Assembly: GCA_024345305.1 (NCBI GenBank)
Contig: BRON01000001.1
Location: forward strand, 992,001 to 1,056,000
Source: Mrakia gelida
Lineage: Eukaryota; Basidiomycota; Tremellomycetes; Cystofilobasidiales; Mrakiaceae
DNA: 64,000 nucleotides
Direction of reading: 5' to 3'
In this document: piece after piece, positions 25,956-37,491 of the stretch
How the letters are laid out: every line of letters begins with the position of its first letter
Position numbering within the stretch: position 1 is the stretch's first letter
Translations under genes and position numbers: made by a program
The notes under the pieces: generated by a model
The model's database searches: none
The model's input: only the letters and a program-made list of their open reading frames with translations
What the model was told of the DNA's origin: nothing

Positions 25956-27509
25956 CTATCCCACACAGCCGGCAAGACAAGGTTCACTCCACCGTATCGC
26001 GCTCTCCACTCTCAACGGTCGAAGCCTCCACCTTTCGATCTCGACCTGTGAGCCTTCCACCTCGACGGTTCCCTTCTTCTCCACCACCAACCACCAGGAC
26101 ACTGTTACATCAAGAGCTTGATAGTGCTGTCCGTCTCGCAGAGAGCTTTCGAGCTGGGTCGCCATCTCTCCTTCTAGGCTTCAACAGGCTTCGTGGAGGT
26201 TTTGGTGAGCTCGCTCTTCCTTCCCTCTCTCCCCCCTTTTCCTTCCTCCCTCAAGGGCCCCTTCAATGCTTTTTTCTGACTGCGTCTGCTCCCTTTCTAC
26301 TCCAGGACTATCTCTGCAGATCCTCGTCAGGCTTGAAGCCGTCTTCTACCCCTGTCTCTTCGCCTTCGCCAACTTTCCTCCCTCCTTTCGGAGAACTCTT
26401 CTTGTCGCCCTCCAGAGCTCTCACTTCTCCCCCCTCGGCTCTCGTGGGAGTTCCCTTCGAAAGAGTGAGTATCAAAGTATCATCTGTTGCATCGACCCCC
26501 ATGCATCGAACGAGTGGTCGAGAAGGGAGGGCTGCAGCGCTCGAGTCGGTGAGGGAGGAGGAGAGCTCGACTCGAGCACCATGAGCTCTTCGTTGCTCAG
26601 CTCGTCAGATGGACAACGTGTGGCCTTGACCCTCGCTGATATATCTGTATCTCTCTTCTTCCTTCCAGACAAATGACGTGATCTTCTACCAAAAAGCTTT
26701 CTGAGCCCGAAGGCTCGCGAGGGCGACGCGTTCACGTTGCACCTTCGCCTACCAATCCATCGCATCGCCATCCTCTCGCCCTGGCCAATTCTACATTTCC
26801 GATCACGACTCGCTATAGCTCACCATAGGTCCTCTCGTTTCCTTCACCGTCTTGCCAACATCAAGAGGTCAGCGCGTCGAACCTCATTCGAACTGCGGGT
26901 GTTCCGGTCGGCGTTCTTTTCTCCCTTCCTCCCTCCCTTCCTTCTCTCGAGTCCTGGGCTGGGCCCTGGTGATCTGCATGGAACTAACAGCTTCCCCCCC
27001 CCCCCCCCTATCTTCGCTCCAGACCGATTTCTCGCAGCTCGCAACCGCGGCCCTCCTTCTCCTCGACATCGAGAAGAGTTCTGGGTCGCCGAGCTCGCAT
27101 GGGTCGAACTGAAGGTCTCGTCCTATCTCGCAACATCTCTGCAACGAATCAGGTGCTATCCATAGCCGAGCTGGCTGTTCAGCGTGGTACGTGAATACAT
27201 CATCAGATTGAACAGGCGCCCCGAACGGGGAAGGCCGTTCGGACGGACGCTTTCAGATAAGGGCTGACCTGCTTCTTTGCTCTCTGCGATCTTGTAGATA
27301 TCTTCTTCGTCGTCTTCTGGAGTCCGTCGACCTCCAGAAGACTGTCCGCTCCCAACCATACCGAACACCAGCCTCTCGGACCGTCCAGCGAAGGAGAATC
27401 GCGACATCCTCGCTTCGAGCTCGACGCGGCCTTCCAGCTTCGTCTCTGGAACGCCTTCTCCTCCCAAGCCCAGCCCACGCGGATCCTCCCTTTCTCTGTC
27501 TATTCATAG
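25956..27509 (+). CDS. Unresolved coding-like segments (candidate spliced gene)
   Basis: Coding-like exons on the + strand without a confident start. Supported pieces: YTRQLSHTAGKTRFTPPYRA (to 26047), then across a 50-nt intron TLLHQELDSAVRLAESFRAG (to 26205), a Ser/Pro-rich exon to about 26463 whose frame depends on the acceptor chosen, and TNDVIFYQK from 26669. From there the frame meets a stop (TGA) but the neighbouring frame runs on as LSPKAREGDAFTLHLRLPIH, as if one A were missing from the run at 26691-26695. Later exons at 27024-27136 and from 27301 give REEFWVAELAWVELKVSSYL or alternatives. I recognise no family. The true gene could be shorter, or two genes. Confidence 0.25.
26994..27008. 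repeat. Poly-C tract (15 C)
   Basis: A run of 15 C just before a CAG acceptor-like site. Similar but shorter C runs occur in other introns (12 C at 10441-10452). Such runs are prone to length error in sequencing. Confidence 0.9.
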
Positions 27510-27687
27510 TACTTTGGACCCTCGCGGACCATCTCAGCGAGAGCGCCATCTCTATCCTGGACTCGCTGATCGGTCGTTATCGCGTCCGAGGGAAGCCCTT
27601 AGCTCGTCTTCCCTCCTGTTCCTCCTCCCCTTCCCTCTCGCAGCTTCCAACCGTCACGAACACTACCACGACAACCGGGTTCTCAAG

Positions 27688-30600
27688 ATGACTACTCAAC
27701 CCTCCCTCGGAATCGAGTCTGCGATGCCTGACGTCTCCATCCTCACCTCTACCGCCTACACCGACAACCGAACGAAGGAGGAACGAGATGGACTGCCCGT
27801 CGAGTACGACATCGACGAGAAGGGTTCCGTTTACGGAGACGACAAGAAGGATGGAGTTCAGACTGATGTTCGACCTGTTGATGAACATGAGGTCGCCTGG
27901 GCTGGAGGTGCTGAGCTCTTGGAAGCTGCTGGGTTCGTTCTCGCTCGTCTTTGACTCTTATTGTTCGCGACGTCTCGCTGACCTCTCCCCTCCTTTCTTC
28001 CTTCTTGCAGAGACGACGACGACCCCGAGTACAAGGATATCCCTCTCATTGTTCGAGAGCTTTGTGATTTCGAAGACGATGTCGACGTGAGTCCTCCTCC
28101 GTTTCGTTGTTTTGCTCGTCGAGTCATGAAAGGGAAACAACGCAAGATGGGAGTGCTGATCGCCTTCCTTCCCCTTGATTCCTTTTTTCCGCGGCTCCTG
28201 CAGACCCCCATCATGACTTGGCGATTCTACGTCCTCTCTGGAATCTTCACTGCTCTCGGGGCTTGGTGCGTTCCAGTCCTTTCGCGTCGACGTCGATCGA
28301 ATCGAGTCATCTCGCGTTCGCTGATATGATTCTTTCTTCTCTCTTCGCTCTTTCCCCACTTTCACCAATGCAGGCTCACTCAGATGGGATTCTTCAGGAC
28401 CACCTACATCCCTTACTCGATCTACTTCGTTCAAAGTTCGTTCTCTTGTCTATCTCTTCGACTTCGGGCGCGACGAGAGCTCGTGCTGATCTTCTTGCTT
28501 CTTTTACGCGCCTCTCTTTCCTCCAGTCGCTTCCCTCTACTTCGGTCGACTCCTTGCTGCTACCTTGCCTCACCGGATCATCGGACGAGGTCGATTCTCG
28601 TTCAACCTCAACCCTGGTGAGTCCCGCACGTCGACTCTTCGATGTCCCTCTCTCGCGAGCCGAAATTGAACTTCACACTCCCTCCTCGTTTCCTTCAGGA
28701 CCCTTCTCCGTCAAAGAGCACGTCGCTATTGTTCTTGCTGCTAACACCGGAGCTACGAACAACTTGGGTGAGTTCGGGGAGCCATCGCTAGCGAAGAAGA
28801 GCCAGAGACGCGTCGCTGATCTTGCTCGTTCCGTTCTCCGTTTGGTCCTCGATCCCAACAGGTGACTACGTTCTAGCTCCTCTCGATATCTTTTACAACA
28901 AGCCCATGAACGGTTGGATCGCCATCCTCTTCATGTGGTCGGCCGTCTTCGTCGGATTCTCCCTCGCCTCCCTCGCTCGAAGGTTCTTGGTCGACGATCC
29001 TCGACTCGTCTACCCTCTCACCCTCCAGCAGGTCTCGGTCTTCAAGGCGATGAGGAACAGCTTCGAGTTTGACTCGAGCACTACGAGGAAGCAGATGCGA
29101 GTCTTCTGGTACGGAATCTTGGCGTTCTTCTGCTGGCAGTTCGTGAGTGACCTCGACCTTCCCTTTGCGTGCTTCGACTTTCCTCATTACGCTTCGGCTT
29201 TCCTCTCGATGCTTCGATTTCCGTCCTCATGCTTCGAATTCTCGCTTCTCGCCTTCTCCGCATGTGCTAACTCACCTCCCTTCTTCTGCGCAACAGTTGC
29301 CTGAGTACGCGATGCCCCTCGTCTCCTCGTTGACCATCCTCTGTTGGGTCTCTTCGAACCCCAAAGTCGTCTTTGCTGGCTCGGGTCTCGGAGGAGTTGG
29401 GTTCCTCAACATCACCCTCGATTGGTCGAACATCGGCTCTTCCTTCATCTACCAAGTGAGTCGCCCTTTGGACGAACGACGCGCTCGAACGAGAAGGCTC
29501 ATCGACCCTCTTCTCTCCCCTTCAGCCTTTCTGGGTTCAAACCAACATCTTCCTCGGATCGATCATCGGTTGCTGGATCCTCGTTCCCATCGGATAGTGA
29601 GTCTCGCGAACCGAGAGGAGACGAGGGAAGAGACGAGGAGGAACGACTCGCAAACTTCGCTGACATCGCGTCTTCTTCTCCTTCAAAGCTACACTGGAGT
29701 CTGGGACTCGGACAAGTACAACATTCAGTCCCAAGCTTTGCACCAAGCTAACGGAACCGCCTACCCTACCGCCAAGCTCTTGAACGCCGACTACACCCTC
29801 AACGAAGAGCTCTTTGCCGCCGTCGGAGTTCCCAGAATTTCAGCCCAGTTGATGGTGAGTCGCGCTTCTCCGTCGAGCCGAGCTTCGAGTTCTTGCGTCG
29901 TGCTGACCCTCGTTCCTTCTTGCAGTGGGGATACTTCTTCTCGTGAGTTGATCAACTTTTGGATACGCTCGCTGCCTCGTCTTTTGCTAACAGTAACGCG
30001 CTTCGCCGACGCCTTCGCCACGTCTGAAGCTACACTGCGTGAGTTCATACTTCAGCTCGCTGTTTCTTGCACCCCTTCGTTTCCGCTGACCTCGCTCACT
30101 CCCGCGGACATCCAGCTACGTTGGAGCTTTCGTCTCGGTGAGCCTACCTTCGCTCTCCTTCACGCCTCGCACTTCGTTGTCTCACCCACACTTCCTTTCT
30201 CGTCTTCAGCTCGCTCTCTTCCAAGGACCCGGAATTTACCGATCTTTCAGGGCTCAGCTGCGAGGAGAGCGAGTCCACAAAGATAAGGTGAGAAACCTGA
30301 CTCTCTCTTTCTCGTCGTTCGAGCCTCGAAGCGCGTCGCTGACTCTTCCATTTGGTTTCCCAGCTTTCCAACTTGATCGCTGCCTACCCAGGAGTACCTT
30401 GGTGGTGGAACGGTAAGCGGCTTCCTTTCTGTCTGAGGTCTTGCAGCTCACTGTTCACTCACCCTCTGCCCGTTCTCCTTCTCTTGTTATCCCTCCTCAG
30501 CCATCCTCTTCGTCGTCCCCGTCGCTATCCTCATCGCCCTCACCGCTACCGGAATTCTCTACATGCCTATCTATGCGCTGTTTGTCGCTCTCGCCTTCGG

Positions 30601-32603
30601 AGCTGCGATCGTTATCCCTGTGAGCTCGAATCGTTTCGCGGTCGGCGTCTCGACGCGTCCACCTCCCTCCTCGCTGACTTCCCACTTTCCTTCCTTCTCC
30701 CTCTTTCCTTCCCCATAAGATGGGATATGTGTATGCAGTTTCGGGTTACCAAGTCCCTGTTGGTTACTTCAACGAGATCGTGTATGGATACCTCATCAAC
30801 CGTGAGTCTTGCTGAGCAACGAGATGAGAAGCGAGAGGGAGCGGCGCTGACCTTTCTCTGCTTTCGTCGAACGCAGTTGGAGGATCCCGACACCCAGTTG
30901 GCTCCCTTTCCTACCGAGTCATCTCTGGTCAGGCTTGGTACGAGGCTTGCAGCATGCTGTCCGACATGAAGGTGAGTCGAGTCTGATCCCCCGGCGTCGT
31001 CGAATCGAAGCTAACAGTCGTTCCTTCTTCTTTCCCTTCTCTCCAGCTCGGTCACTACTTCCACATCCCTCCTCGTCAAGTACTTCTCTCTCAAGTCTGG
31101 GGAATCGTCATCGGAGTTCCAGTCAACTGTGAGTCCCAGACGATTCGTGACCTCGAACCTCGGATCCAGCTTTCGAAGCGCTGACTCGAGTTTCCTTTCC
31201 TTCCAACCTTCCTTCTCTTTCCTTCACAAAGACCTCACCATCGTCTGGGTCTGCAACACCAAAAGGGACTTCTTGTCTGGAGCCGTCGCGGACCCTCAGA
31301 GGCAGTGGACTGGTGAGTTTAGTCTCGATTCGACGCGTCGACATCTCTTCGGCTCGTCTTCGAAGCGTCCCGCTCGATACTGACGCGACCATACTTCTCA
31401 ACCCTCAGGTCAAACCGTCATCTCGTTGAACAACCAGGGGTGAGTAGACGCTCGAGGGAGAGTCCGTGGCGCGCGAGAACGAACGACAGACCTGATCGTC
31501 TTGCTCCTTCGCCTCCTCATCCCTTCTCAGCATTCAATTCGCTCTCGTTGGACCCAAGAAACTGTTCAACGATCCCGCGTACACTCCTTGTAAGGCTACC
31601 CTTTCTCGATTGAGTCTGTTGTCGTGCTCGCTTGCTGATCCTGTCCCTGTCGTTCCACAGTGCTTTACGGCTTCGTCCTCGGCGCCGTCCTTCCCTTCCT
31701 CCTCTACGGACTTCACTGGAAATTCCCCAAGGCTCGCTTCGATCTTTGGTCGATACCCGTATTCGCCACGACGGTCAGCCCAGCCCTTTTCTCTACTCCT
31801 ACTGTTCCATTCCTTGCCTCCGACTGACTGTGTTCTCCTTTTGTTTCTCTTCGGCTGCAGTGTAAAGCTCTCTCTTTACTCCTGCTTTTCCATCCTTAGC
31901 CTCCGACTGACCGCGTTCTCTTTTTATTTCTCTTCGGTTACAGTCGAGAACTTCTACGGAAACATCTCCACTGGCTGGTTCACCATGTACTCCCTCGCCG
32001 TTGCCAACTTCTTCATCAGGCGAAACAAGTGTGAGTAGACGCGTTCTTCTGGACTTCAGTTCGTTACCGAGCGCTGACTCATTATCTCACTTCGCTTGCC
32101 CTTCGCAGACGAGTTCTGGAAGAAGTACGCCTACCTCGCTGGAGTAAGCAAACCCTCTTTCCTCCTCGCCCTTCCGTTCTCGACCTGACCTTTTCCTCTC
32201 CGTCTCGCTCAGGCCGCCGCTGACACCGGATACAACCTCAACATGCTGTTCCTCTTCATCGCCTTCTCGGCCGTCAAGACGACGTTTGTCCCTCCCTCCT
32301 TTTCGAGCGAAGCCAAAACCGCGACGCGTCGTCTCCTCCTCGCTGACCCGCTTCCCTCTTTGTTGGACTAGTACCATGCCGAACTGGTGGGGTAACAACG
32401 CAGTGAGTCTCAATCCTCTCATTCTTTCGGACCCTCTGAACCAGCTCGCTGACGTCGTTCCCTTTCCCTCTTCGCGACTCCAAAGGACTCCGTCGAGGTG
32501 AGCCGTTCTTGCCCTCTTTCTCTTCCTATCCTCAGCTCGCACCCTTCTGACCTTCTCCTCTCCTTCCTCCTCTTCCCAGCGATGCTTCCCCGCGGAGACC
32601 TAA
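27688..32603 (+). CDS. Oligopeptide transporter, OPT family
   Basis: A proton-coupled peptide transporter of the plasma membrane. The hydrophilic N-terminus (MTTQPSLGIESAMPDVSIL) leads to ELCDFEDDVDTPIMTWRFYV, the entry to the first helix typical of OPTs. Family motifs: FNLNPGPFSVKEHVAIVLAA (NPGPF), QFLPEYAMPLVSSLTILCW, LMWGYFFSYTAYVGAFVS, PWWWNAILFVVPVAI, FNEIVYGYLIN, HYFHIPPRQVLLSQVWG (the IPPR motif) and ENFYGNISTGW. It ends NWWGNNADSVERCFPAET. About 20 introns. Two points are odd: the YTA exon is only 9 nt (30030-30038), and the exon joint before ENFYGN needs either a one-base exon or a missing base inside a duplicated intron (31774-31943). The start is the first ATG of the open N-terminal exon. 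Substrate class (peptide or glutathione) is not resolved. Confidence 0.92.
31774..31943 (+). repeat. Tandemly duplicated intron within the OPT gene
   Basis: Two intron-like units lie in tandem. Unit 1 is 31774-31860 (GTCAGC to CAG) and unit 2 is 31862-31943 (GTAAAG to CAG), with a single T between them. The 67 bases 31794-31860 and 31877-31943 align without gaps at about 84 percent identity (period 83 bp) and both include a CTGAC branch site, pyrimidine tract and acceptor. Confidence 0.85.
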
Positions 32604-33151
32604 GCTCCAGATCCTCCTCCTCAACCAACCTGCGACGCGTCTTCTCCTTTTCTTCCGTTCCTTCTCCTTGCCTTCTCACCTTTTTGGATGCGTTGTACCT
32701 ATACACGAGTGTTATCTGCTCTCTCTTCTCTTCATTTGTACCCTTCCCCTGGGTCTCGGTTCTCTACTTCCACGCCTCTCTTAGACCGCAACGCTTTTCG
32801 TTCTCGGGTTTCTCCCTTAGCCTTTTTTGCGTATACGACCCCTCCCCGACTTCGTTCTTCGAACGTGACGATTGATGCATACTTATTGCCTACTCCCGTG
32901 CCGATCGAGTCGAGAAAGTGATGGGAGAGCGGTGAGAGAGAGCGGCTCAATGGCGAGCGACAGTCGACGACGCGACGTACTTTCATCTTTGCGGACGCGC
33001 GACAACGAAAGAGAGGGGAAGAAGATGAAACCATTAAGATGAAGGAGAGCAACTTAGATACTACCAAGTAAGCGAGAGAGAGCGAAAGATACGAAGTACA
33101 CAGCCGAAAAGAGAGAGAAGAACGGAGAAGAAAAGAAACGGTGAACCCTCG
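32604..33151. other. Convergent 3' UTR region (OPT / secreted protein)
   Basis: About 550 bp between two opposing stop codons. It is T/C-rich on the OPT side and GA-rich on the other, as expected for two transcript tails. No coding segment or repeat of note. Confidence 0.5.
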
Positions 33152-34338
33152 CTATATCTGCAAACGCGACCGAAACGAAGGGTTATCAGCTCTCTGCACG
33201 CGACAAGCGACGAGAGGACTCAGTGACAGAGACTCGACTCACTTTAATGTAGCCACACAACCCAAGCAGGATAGAAGCATCGATCTCGCTCTCCAGGTCG
33301 ACGAACACGTCGTCTTGGTTGAAGTAGCCGAATTGACCTCGTCTCGTTCGATCCAGGTCGCGGATCGGGTAGTGGCCGTGGGAAAGAGGAAAGAGGGGGG
33401 AGGCTTCGTCTATGGGGAGCTGGTGAAGGGGGGAGGGAGCGGAGAGGGGTGGGAGGTCAGGTTGAGCGAATCGAACGGAGCGAGCGAGGGAGAGGGGAAG
33501 AAAACGTACCTTCACGAACGCCAGTCGCTTCAGGGTGGCGAGGACCTCGAGTTGACTGTTCATCCAAGCTCCGGTGTCCTTGTGGAAGGTTCCGAACCTG
33601 AGTGACGACCAGATAAGGAAGGGAGAAAGGAGAGAAAGAGGAGAGTCGACGCGTCGAAAGTCAGCGTAGCTTTGGGGTTTCGACCTTCGCTTCTGTGCAC
33701 CGTCACTTCGAGCGAACTCACTCGTACGAAGTCGGTCGAACCCAGCCGGAAGGAGCTGTCCAGTGGTAGGCGCCTTTGAACCCACTCAGATGTCCCGTGA
33801 GGAAGCGAGCGACGTCGCTCGCGAGGCGACCTTCGGCGGCGAGGAGGTGATGCATCCCTCGAGCGAGCTCCTCCTCGCTGTACATCTGTTCAGTTCGACG
33901 AGAGTTGAGGAGAGGCAGAAGAGAGACAAAAGAGTTAGTAAGGTGGCGAGCTGGAAGGTCCGAAGACCTTGGAGGTCGAGAAACCTGCGACGCCGATCGA
34001 CAGTTCATGAAACGAGAAATCGGAACGTCGAGAGGTTGGACTCACAGCAGATCGGGCTTTCAGCGTTGTCGTGACGTCGATACTGAGGCCTGAGCCGGGG
34101 ACAGGCGGCGACGTAACTCCAAGCTGTTGTAGGATACGAAGAAAAGGTGGGGAGAGGGAAAGAAAGCAAGTCAGCTCGTCGCTCAAGCTCATCACGAGAG
34201 GAGCAAAGACGAGCGATGAATAACGAGATGTAGACGTACAGTTGGTGTGATGTCCACATCCAGTCTGACTGGGATTGGAGCAGCGTAGGCCATGGAGGCG
34301 AGAAGGGAGAGAGCGAGGGAGGAGAGTAGGAAACGCAT
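33152..34338 (-). CDS. Secreted protein of unknown function
   Basis: The start MRFLLSSLALSLLASMAYAAP is a clear signal peptide. The phases of all introns agree. Following exons read TLGVTSPPVPGSGLSIDVTT, then MYSEEELARGMHHLLAAEGR and FLTGHLSGFKGAYHWTAPSG, then FGTFHKDTGAWMNSQLEVLA, then LPIDEASPLFPLSHGHYPIR, RGQFGYFNQDDVFVDLESEI and a last exon of two codons (Ile, stop). The intron before the LPIDEA exon must use the acceptor TTCACCAG and not the CCATAG downstream to keep the better frame. About 200 residues, few cysteines, no membrane anchor. I do not recognise the family; a role outside the cell is the only safe inference. Confidence 0.65.
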
Positions 34339-34958
34339 GGTCGCAGAGACTTGAGGAGAACGACGCCGACGGAAGCGAGTGAACGTCGAAGCTCGAGGTC
34401 GTTGAGCTGGTAGGGAAGTCGATAGAGTAGCTGTTAAGGTTTACAGAAGGGAGGAGGGTGGTAGAGGAAGAGCTGGTGGTTGGTGGGAGGGAGAGAGGCG
34501 AAGGGGAGGTTGACCTCGTCGGCGGGCTTGCGTCTGGTTTCAAGGGCGAAGTCGGAAGGTCTGTCTAGATGGAATGTATCAGAGCAAGAGCCGAGGTCAG
34601 TTACATGCGACATCTGAATAAAATCAGGGAGGCCCGGAGAATCTATAGCTCACGATCGTCACGAAGGCAGGTCTCGAGGAACAAAAGTCGGCGAGTCTCA
34701 CTCAGACGGTCGAGCCGAGCCGAGGAGAGGGCACCCGTGGAAGCCTTTTCTGCTTCCGTTGTGCTTGTGAAGGTGAGATGGCGGGTCGAATCTAGCGACG
34801 ACTTTGATGAAGGATGGAGTCGGAGAGGATGAGAGGAAGGGAAGGGGGAGGGAGGAAGAAGAAAGTTGAGCTCGCCAACTCCTTCTCCTCGATCGCGCGT
34901 GAGCTTTGAGCTCGCTTCAGACCACCTTCAGGATATCAAGATGGAGGAATCGACTTCC
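34339..34958. other. Upstream region of the secreted protein
   Basis: About 620 bp that should include the promoter and leader of the minus-strand secreted protein. Open frames are Ser-rich compositional ones without splice support. No gene was recognised. Confidence 0.4.
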
Positions 34959-35272
34959 TCAACGAGGAGATGGATCCTGAGGTATACGACCACCAGAGAG
35001 TCAGCTCGAGGAGAAGGCAGGGAGGGGAGGAAGGTCTGATCAGGTCGAGGGACGAGAGCAGGGGTCGAGCTCACCTCTCGAACTCCTTCCTTTGCTCTCG
35101 TCTTGCCCTCGTCCCACCAACAGTCAGCCACGGAAAACGTCGTCAGCGACCAGCTATCTGCAACGACGAAATCCATATTCGGTCCCTCTAGAATGCGCAT
35201 GCCCGCCTGGATCGGACTTGTAGGGGCAAAGAGGAGGGGAACGAGCGGCTCCTGACTCCTTATCGAGGGCAA
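34959..35272 (-). CDS. Small hypothetical protein (weak)
   Basis: A two-exon candidate of about 71 residues. Exon 1 (35272 leftward) reads MPSIRSQEPLVPLLFAPTSP and continues with MDFVVADSWSLTTFSVADCW. A standard intron (GTGAGC, branch GCTGAC, acceptor CTCAG) leads to a short last exon DPSPR and a stop. No signal peptide or known domain. It may instead be a leader or antisense transcript of the head-to-head Ser-rich gene. Confidence 0.3.
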
Positions 35273-35534
35273 TCTGTTCGTCCCTCCTCACAGCCTCCCG
35301 TGAGCTAGACAGGATAGCTTTTCGCATCTCGTTATCAAACCATCACCATCTCTTCCATCTAGAGATTCCCATCTCGGGTTTGTTTTCGTGAGTGTGCCTT
35401 CCTCTTTGAGCGTCAACGACGTCGATCTTCCTCATCCCTCCTCCTTCCCTCTTGGGTTCCCCTCCTTCGAGCTCTGACTTTCACCCGCCTCCTTCTTCCT
35501 TCCTTCCTTCCCTCCCTCATCCCTCTTGCCTGAC

Positions 35535-37201
35535 ATGTCGTCAGATCTCGAGATGGACTCCCAGAATACCATCTCCTCCATCAACTCGGTGTCCTCCTCC
35601 AGCAGCGACGACTCATTGAGCTCGACGACGTCCTCCTCCCTCACCATCCTCTCACCCGCCTCCTCGAACGCTTCCTCCTCCCCTCCCGCTCCTTCTTCCT
35701 TCGAAAACCAAACAACCCTCAACCGTCCCGTCTTCAAGTCCTCCTGGTCCTCCCCTACGACTCTCTCCCAACCCTCGATGCCTCCTCTCCCAGATCTCGT
35801 CGTCAGCACCCCTCGAAGATCGTCAACCGCCAGTTCCATCGCTAGCTCGTCTTCGTCCTCCTCCTTCGCCTCCTACCTTCCGCAACACCACAACCCACCT
35901 CCTCTCCCTCCCATCCCAGCCATCTACTCAACCTCCTCTCGCAAATCCCACGCAGAAGAGTTCCGACCCCAGGTCCAACACGTCAAGCAGCTCGAGGACA
36001 AGAGGGCGAGGACGAGGGCCATCCTCGCAGCTCAGGCAACGCCTAAGAAGAGCGAACCTAGGAGAAGATCCACGGCTCCTCTGGCCTCGAGGGTCGCGTC
36101 AGAGGGGATCGAGGTCGTTGTGGATACCGCGAGGGAGAGGGATACGCCAGCGAGGAGAGGAGCAGGAGATCGCTCGTCGTCGTTCGGAGCGTTGGAGGAC
36201 GCGAGGAAGAACCTCGCTAGAAGATCAGGGTTTGGGATCCCTCTTCCTATGACTTCTCGTCCAGAGTCTTCGGTTTTCCTCGGAGACAACAACGGAAGCA
36301 TCAAGAGCAACAGCAACCGATCCTCCTTCGTCGGTGACCTCTCGACATCACCGTTGGAATCCACGCCCTCTTTCCCTCTTCCTCGAGATCCCAACCCACC
36401 CTCCGACGATGACTCTCCCCGCTTCCACCCTCAACGCTCACAATCCACTCCCTCCGTCGGCGTCGGCATGGAATCTAGGCCCTTCCTGCCAACGAGGACT
36501 CGAACCGTCTCGTTCGCTGAATCGCCCGCCCACATCATCGACGACGACCCGTTTCTCCTCGGATCCTCGGACGAGGAGGACGAGATCGACGGAGGGTCGG
36601 AAAAGAGGAAGAAGTCGAGCGGATCGAAGAAGGGATGGTGGTCAAAGGGGAAGAAATGCGTGAGTGCAATCCGAGTTTTCTGCCGTCGTCGCGAAACGAG
36701 AAGACCGTCGCTCATCCTGCTCGGTTTCGTCTCCTACAGGTCCAATCCATCTTCTCGCCACGCACCACTCCGCCTCCTGCTCCTCTTCCATCATCCACCA
36801 CCCTCGTCGAAGACTCGAACTCATCCTCCTCGCCGTCGTCGTCGCCGACTCCTCCAGCCAAGTCACCAAACACCTTCCAACGCCTCTTCCGCCCTCCCAA
36901 CCTCCCTTACTCCAACTCCTCCTTCAAATGGGCCGGCGGGAGCGCTCCCGATCTTCGAACGACTCTGGCATCCTCCAACAACGGCAGCAGTGCGTCGCTT
37001 CGCGAGGCGGTGGTCAAGCCGGCGACGGAGGAGAGGAGAAGGAGCGTGTTTGATCCTGTGAGAGCAGGAGAACGAGGAGCGGCGACGATGGGACGGAAAG
37101 GGGTAGTAGCTGTTCAGCTTACGGATGCGCAGCTTCAGAGGAGGCTGGGGAGGATGGAGGATACGGAGGAGAGGAGAGTGGCAGAGTCGTTGTTTTTGTA
37201 G
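35535..37201 (+). CDS. Ser-rich, largely disordered protein
   Basis: Two exons joined by one intron (36660-36739) give about 530 residues. The protein is dominated by Ser, Pro and charged residues. Visible pieces are a conserved-looking helix RPQVQHVKQLEDKRARTRAI around residue 140-165, an Arg-rich stretch, the acidic patch SSDEEDEIDGG, a Lys-rich segment KKSSGSKKGWWSKGKKC at the exon end, and a C-terminal helix VAVQLTDAQLQRRLGRMEDT. The start is the first ATG (35535). Such composition suits a cytoskeletal, polarity or nuclear regulator, but no domain is recognisable and no function is claimed. Confidence 0.75.
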
Positions 37202-37491
37202 CTACTGCGACGCGTCGTGCTTTCCGATTTTGCATTTTTCTCGAGTTTGCATTTTCCGTTTTCGATTTAGATACCCAGCACGGTTGAGTAGACCTATAGA
37301 TGATTCCCGATGACGTAGAGACGCTCGGCGTTGCAATCTCAACGAGCAAGATCGGAAGGCGGACCTGCGCTCGTTTTTCGTTTCGTTCGAGCTCATTCGC
37401 CCTTCCCGTCCTTCCTTCAACCCTTCACCCAGGCTCCCCCCTTCTTTTCTCGGACACCCCCTTCTCCCTTCCCTTCCCTCAGTCGATCAGG

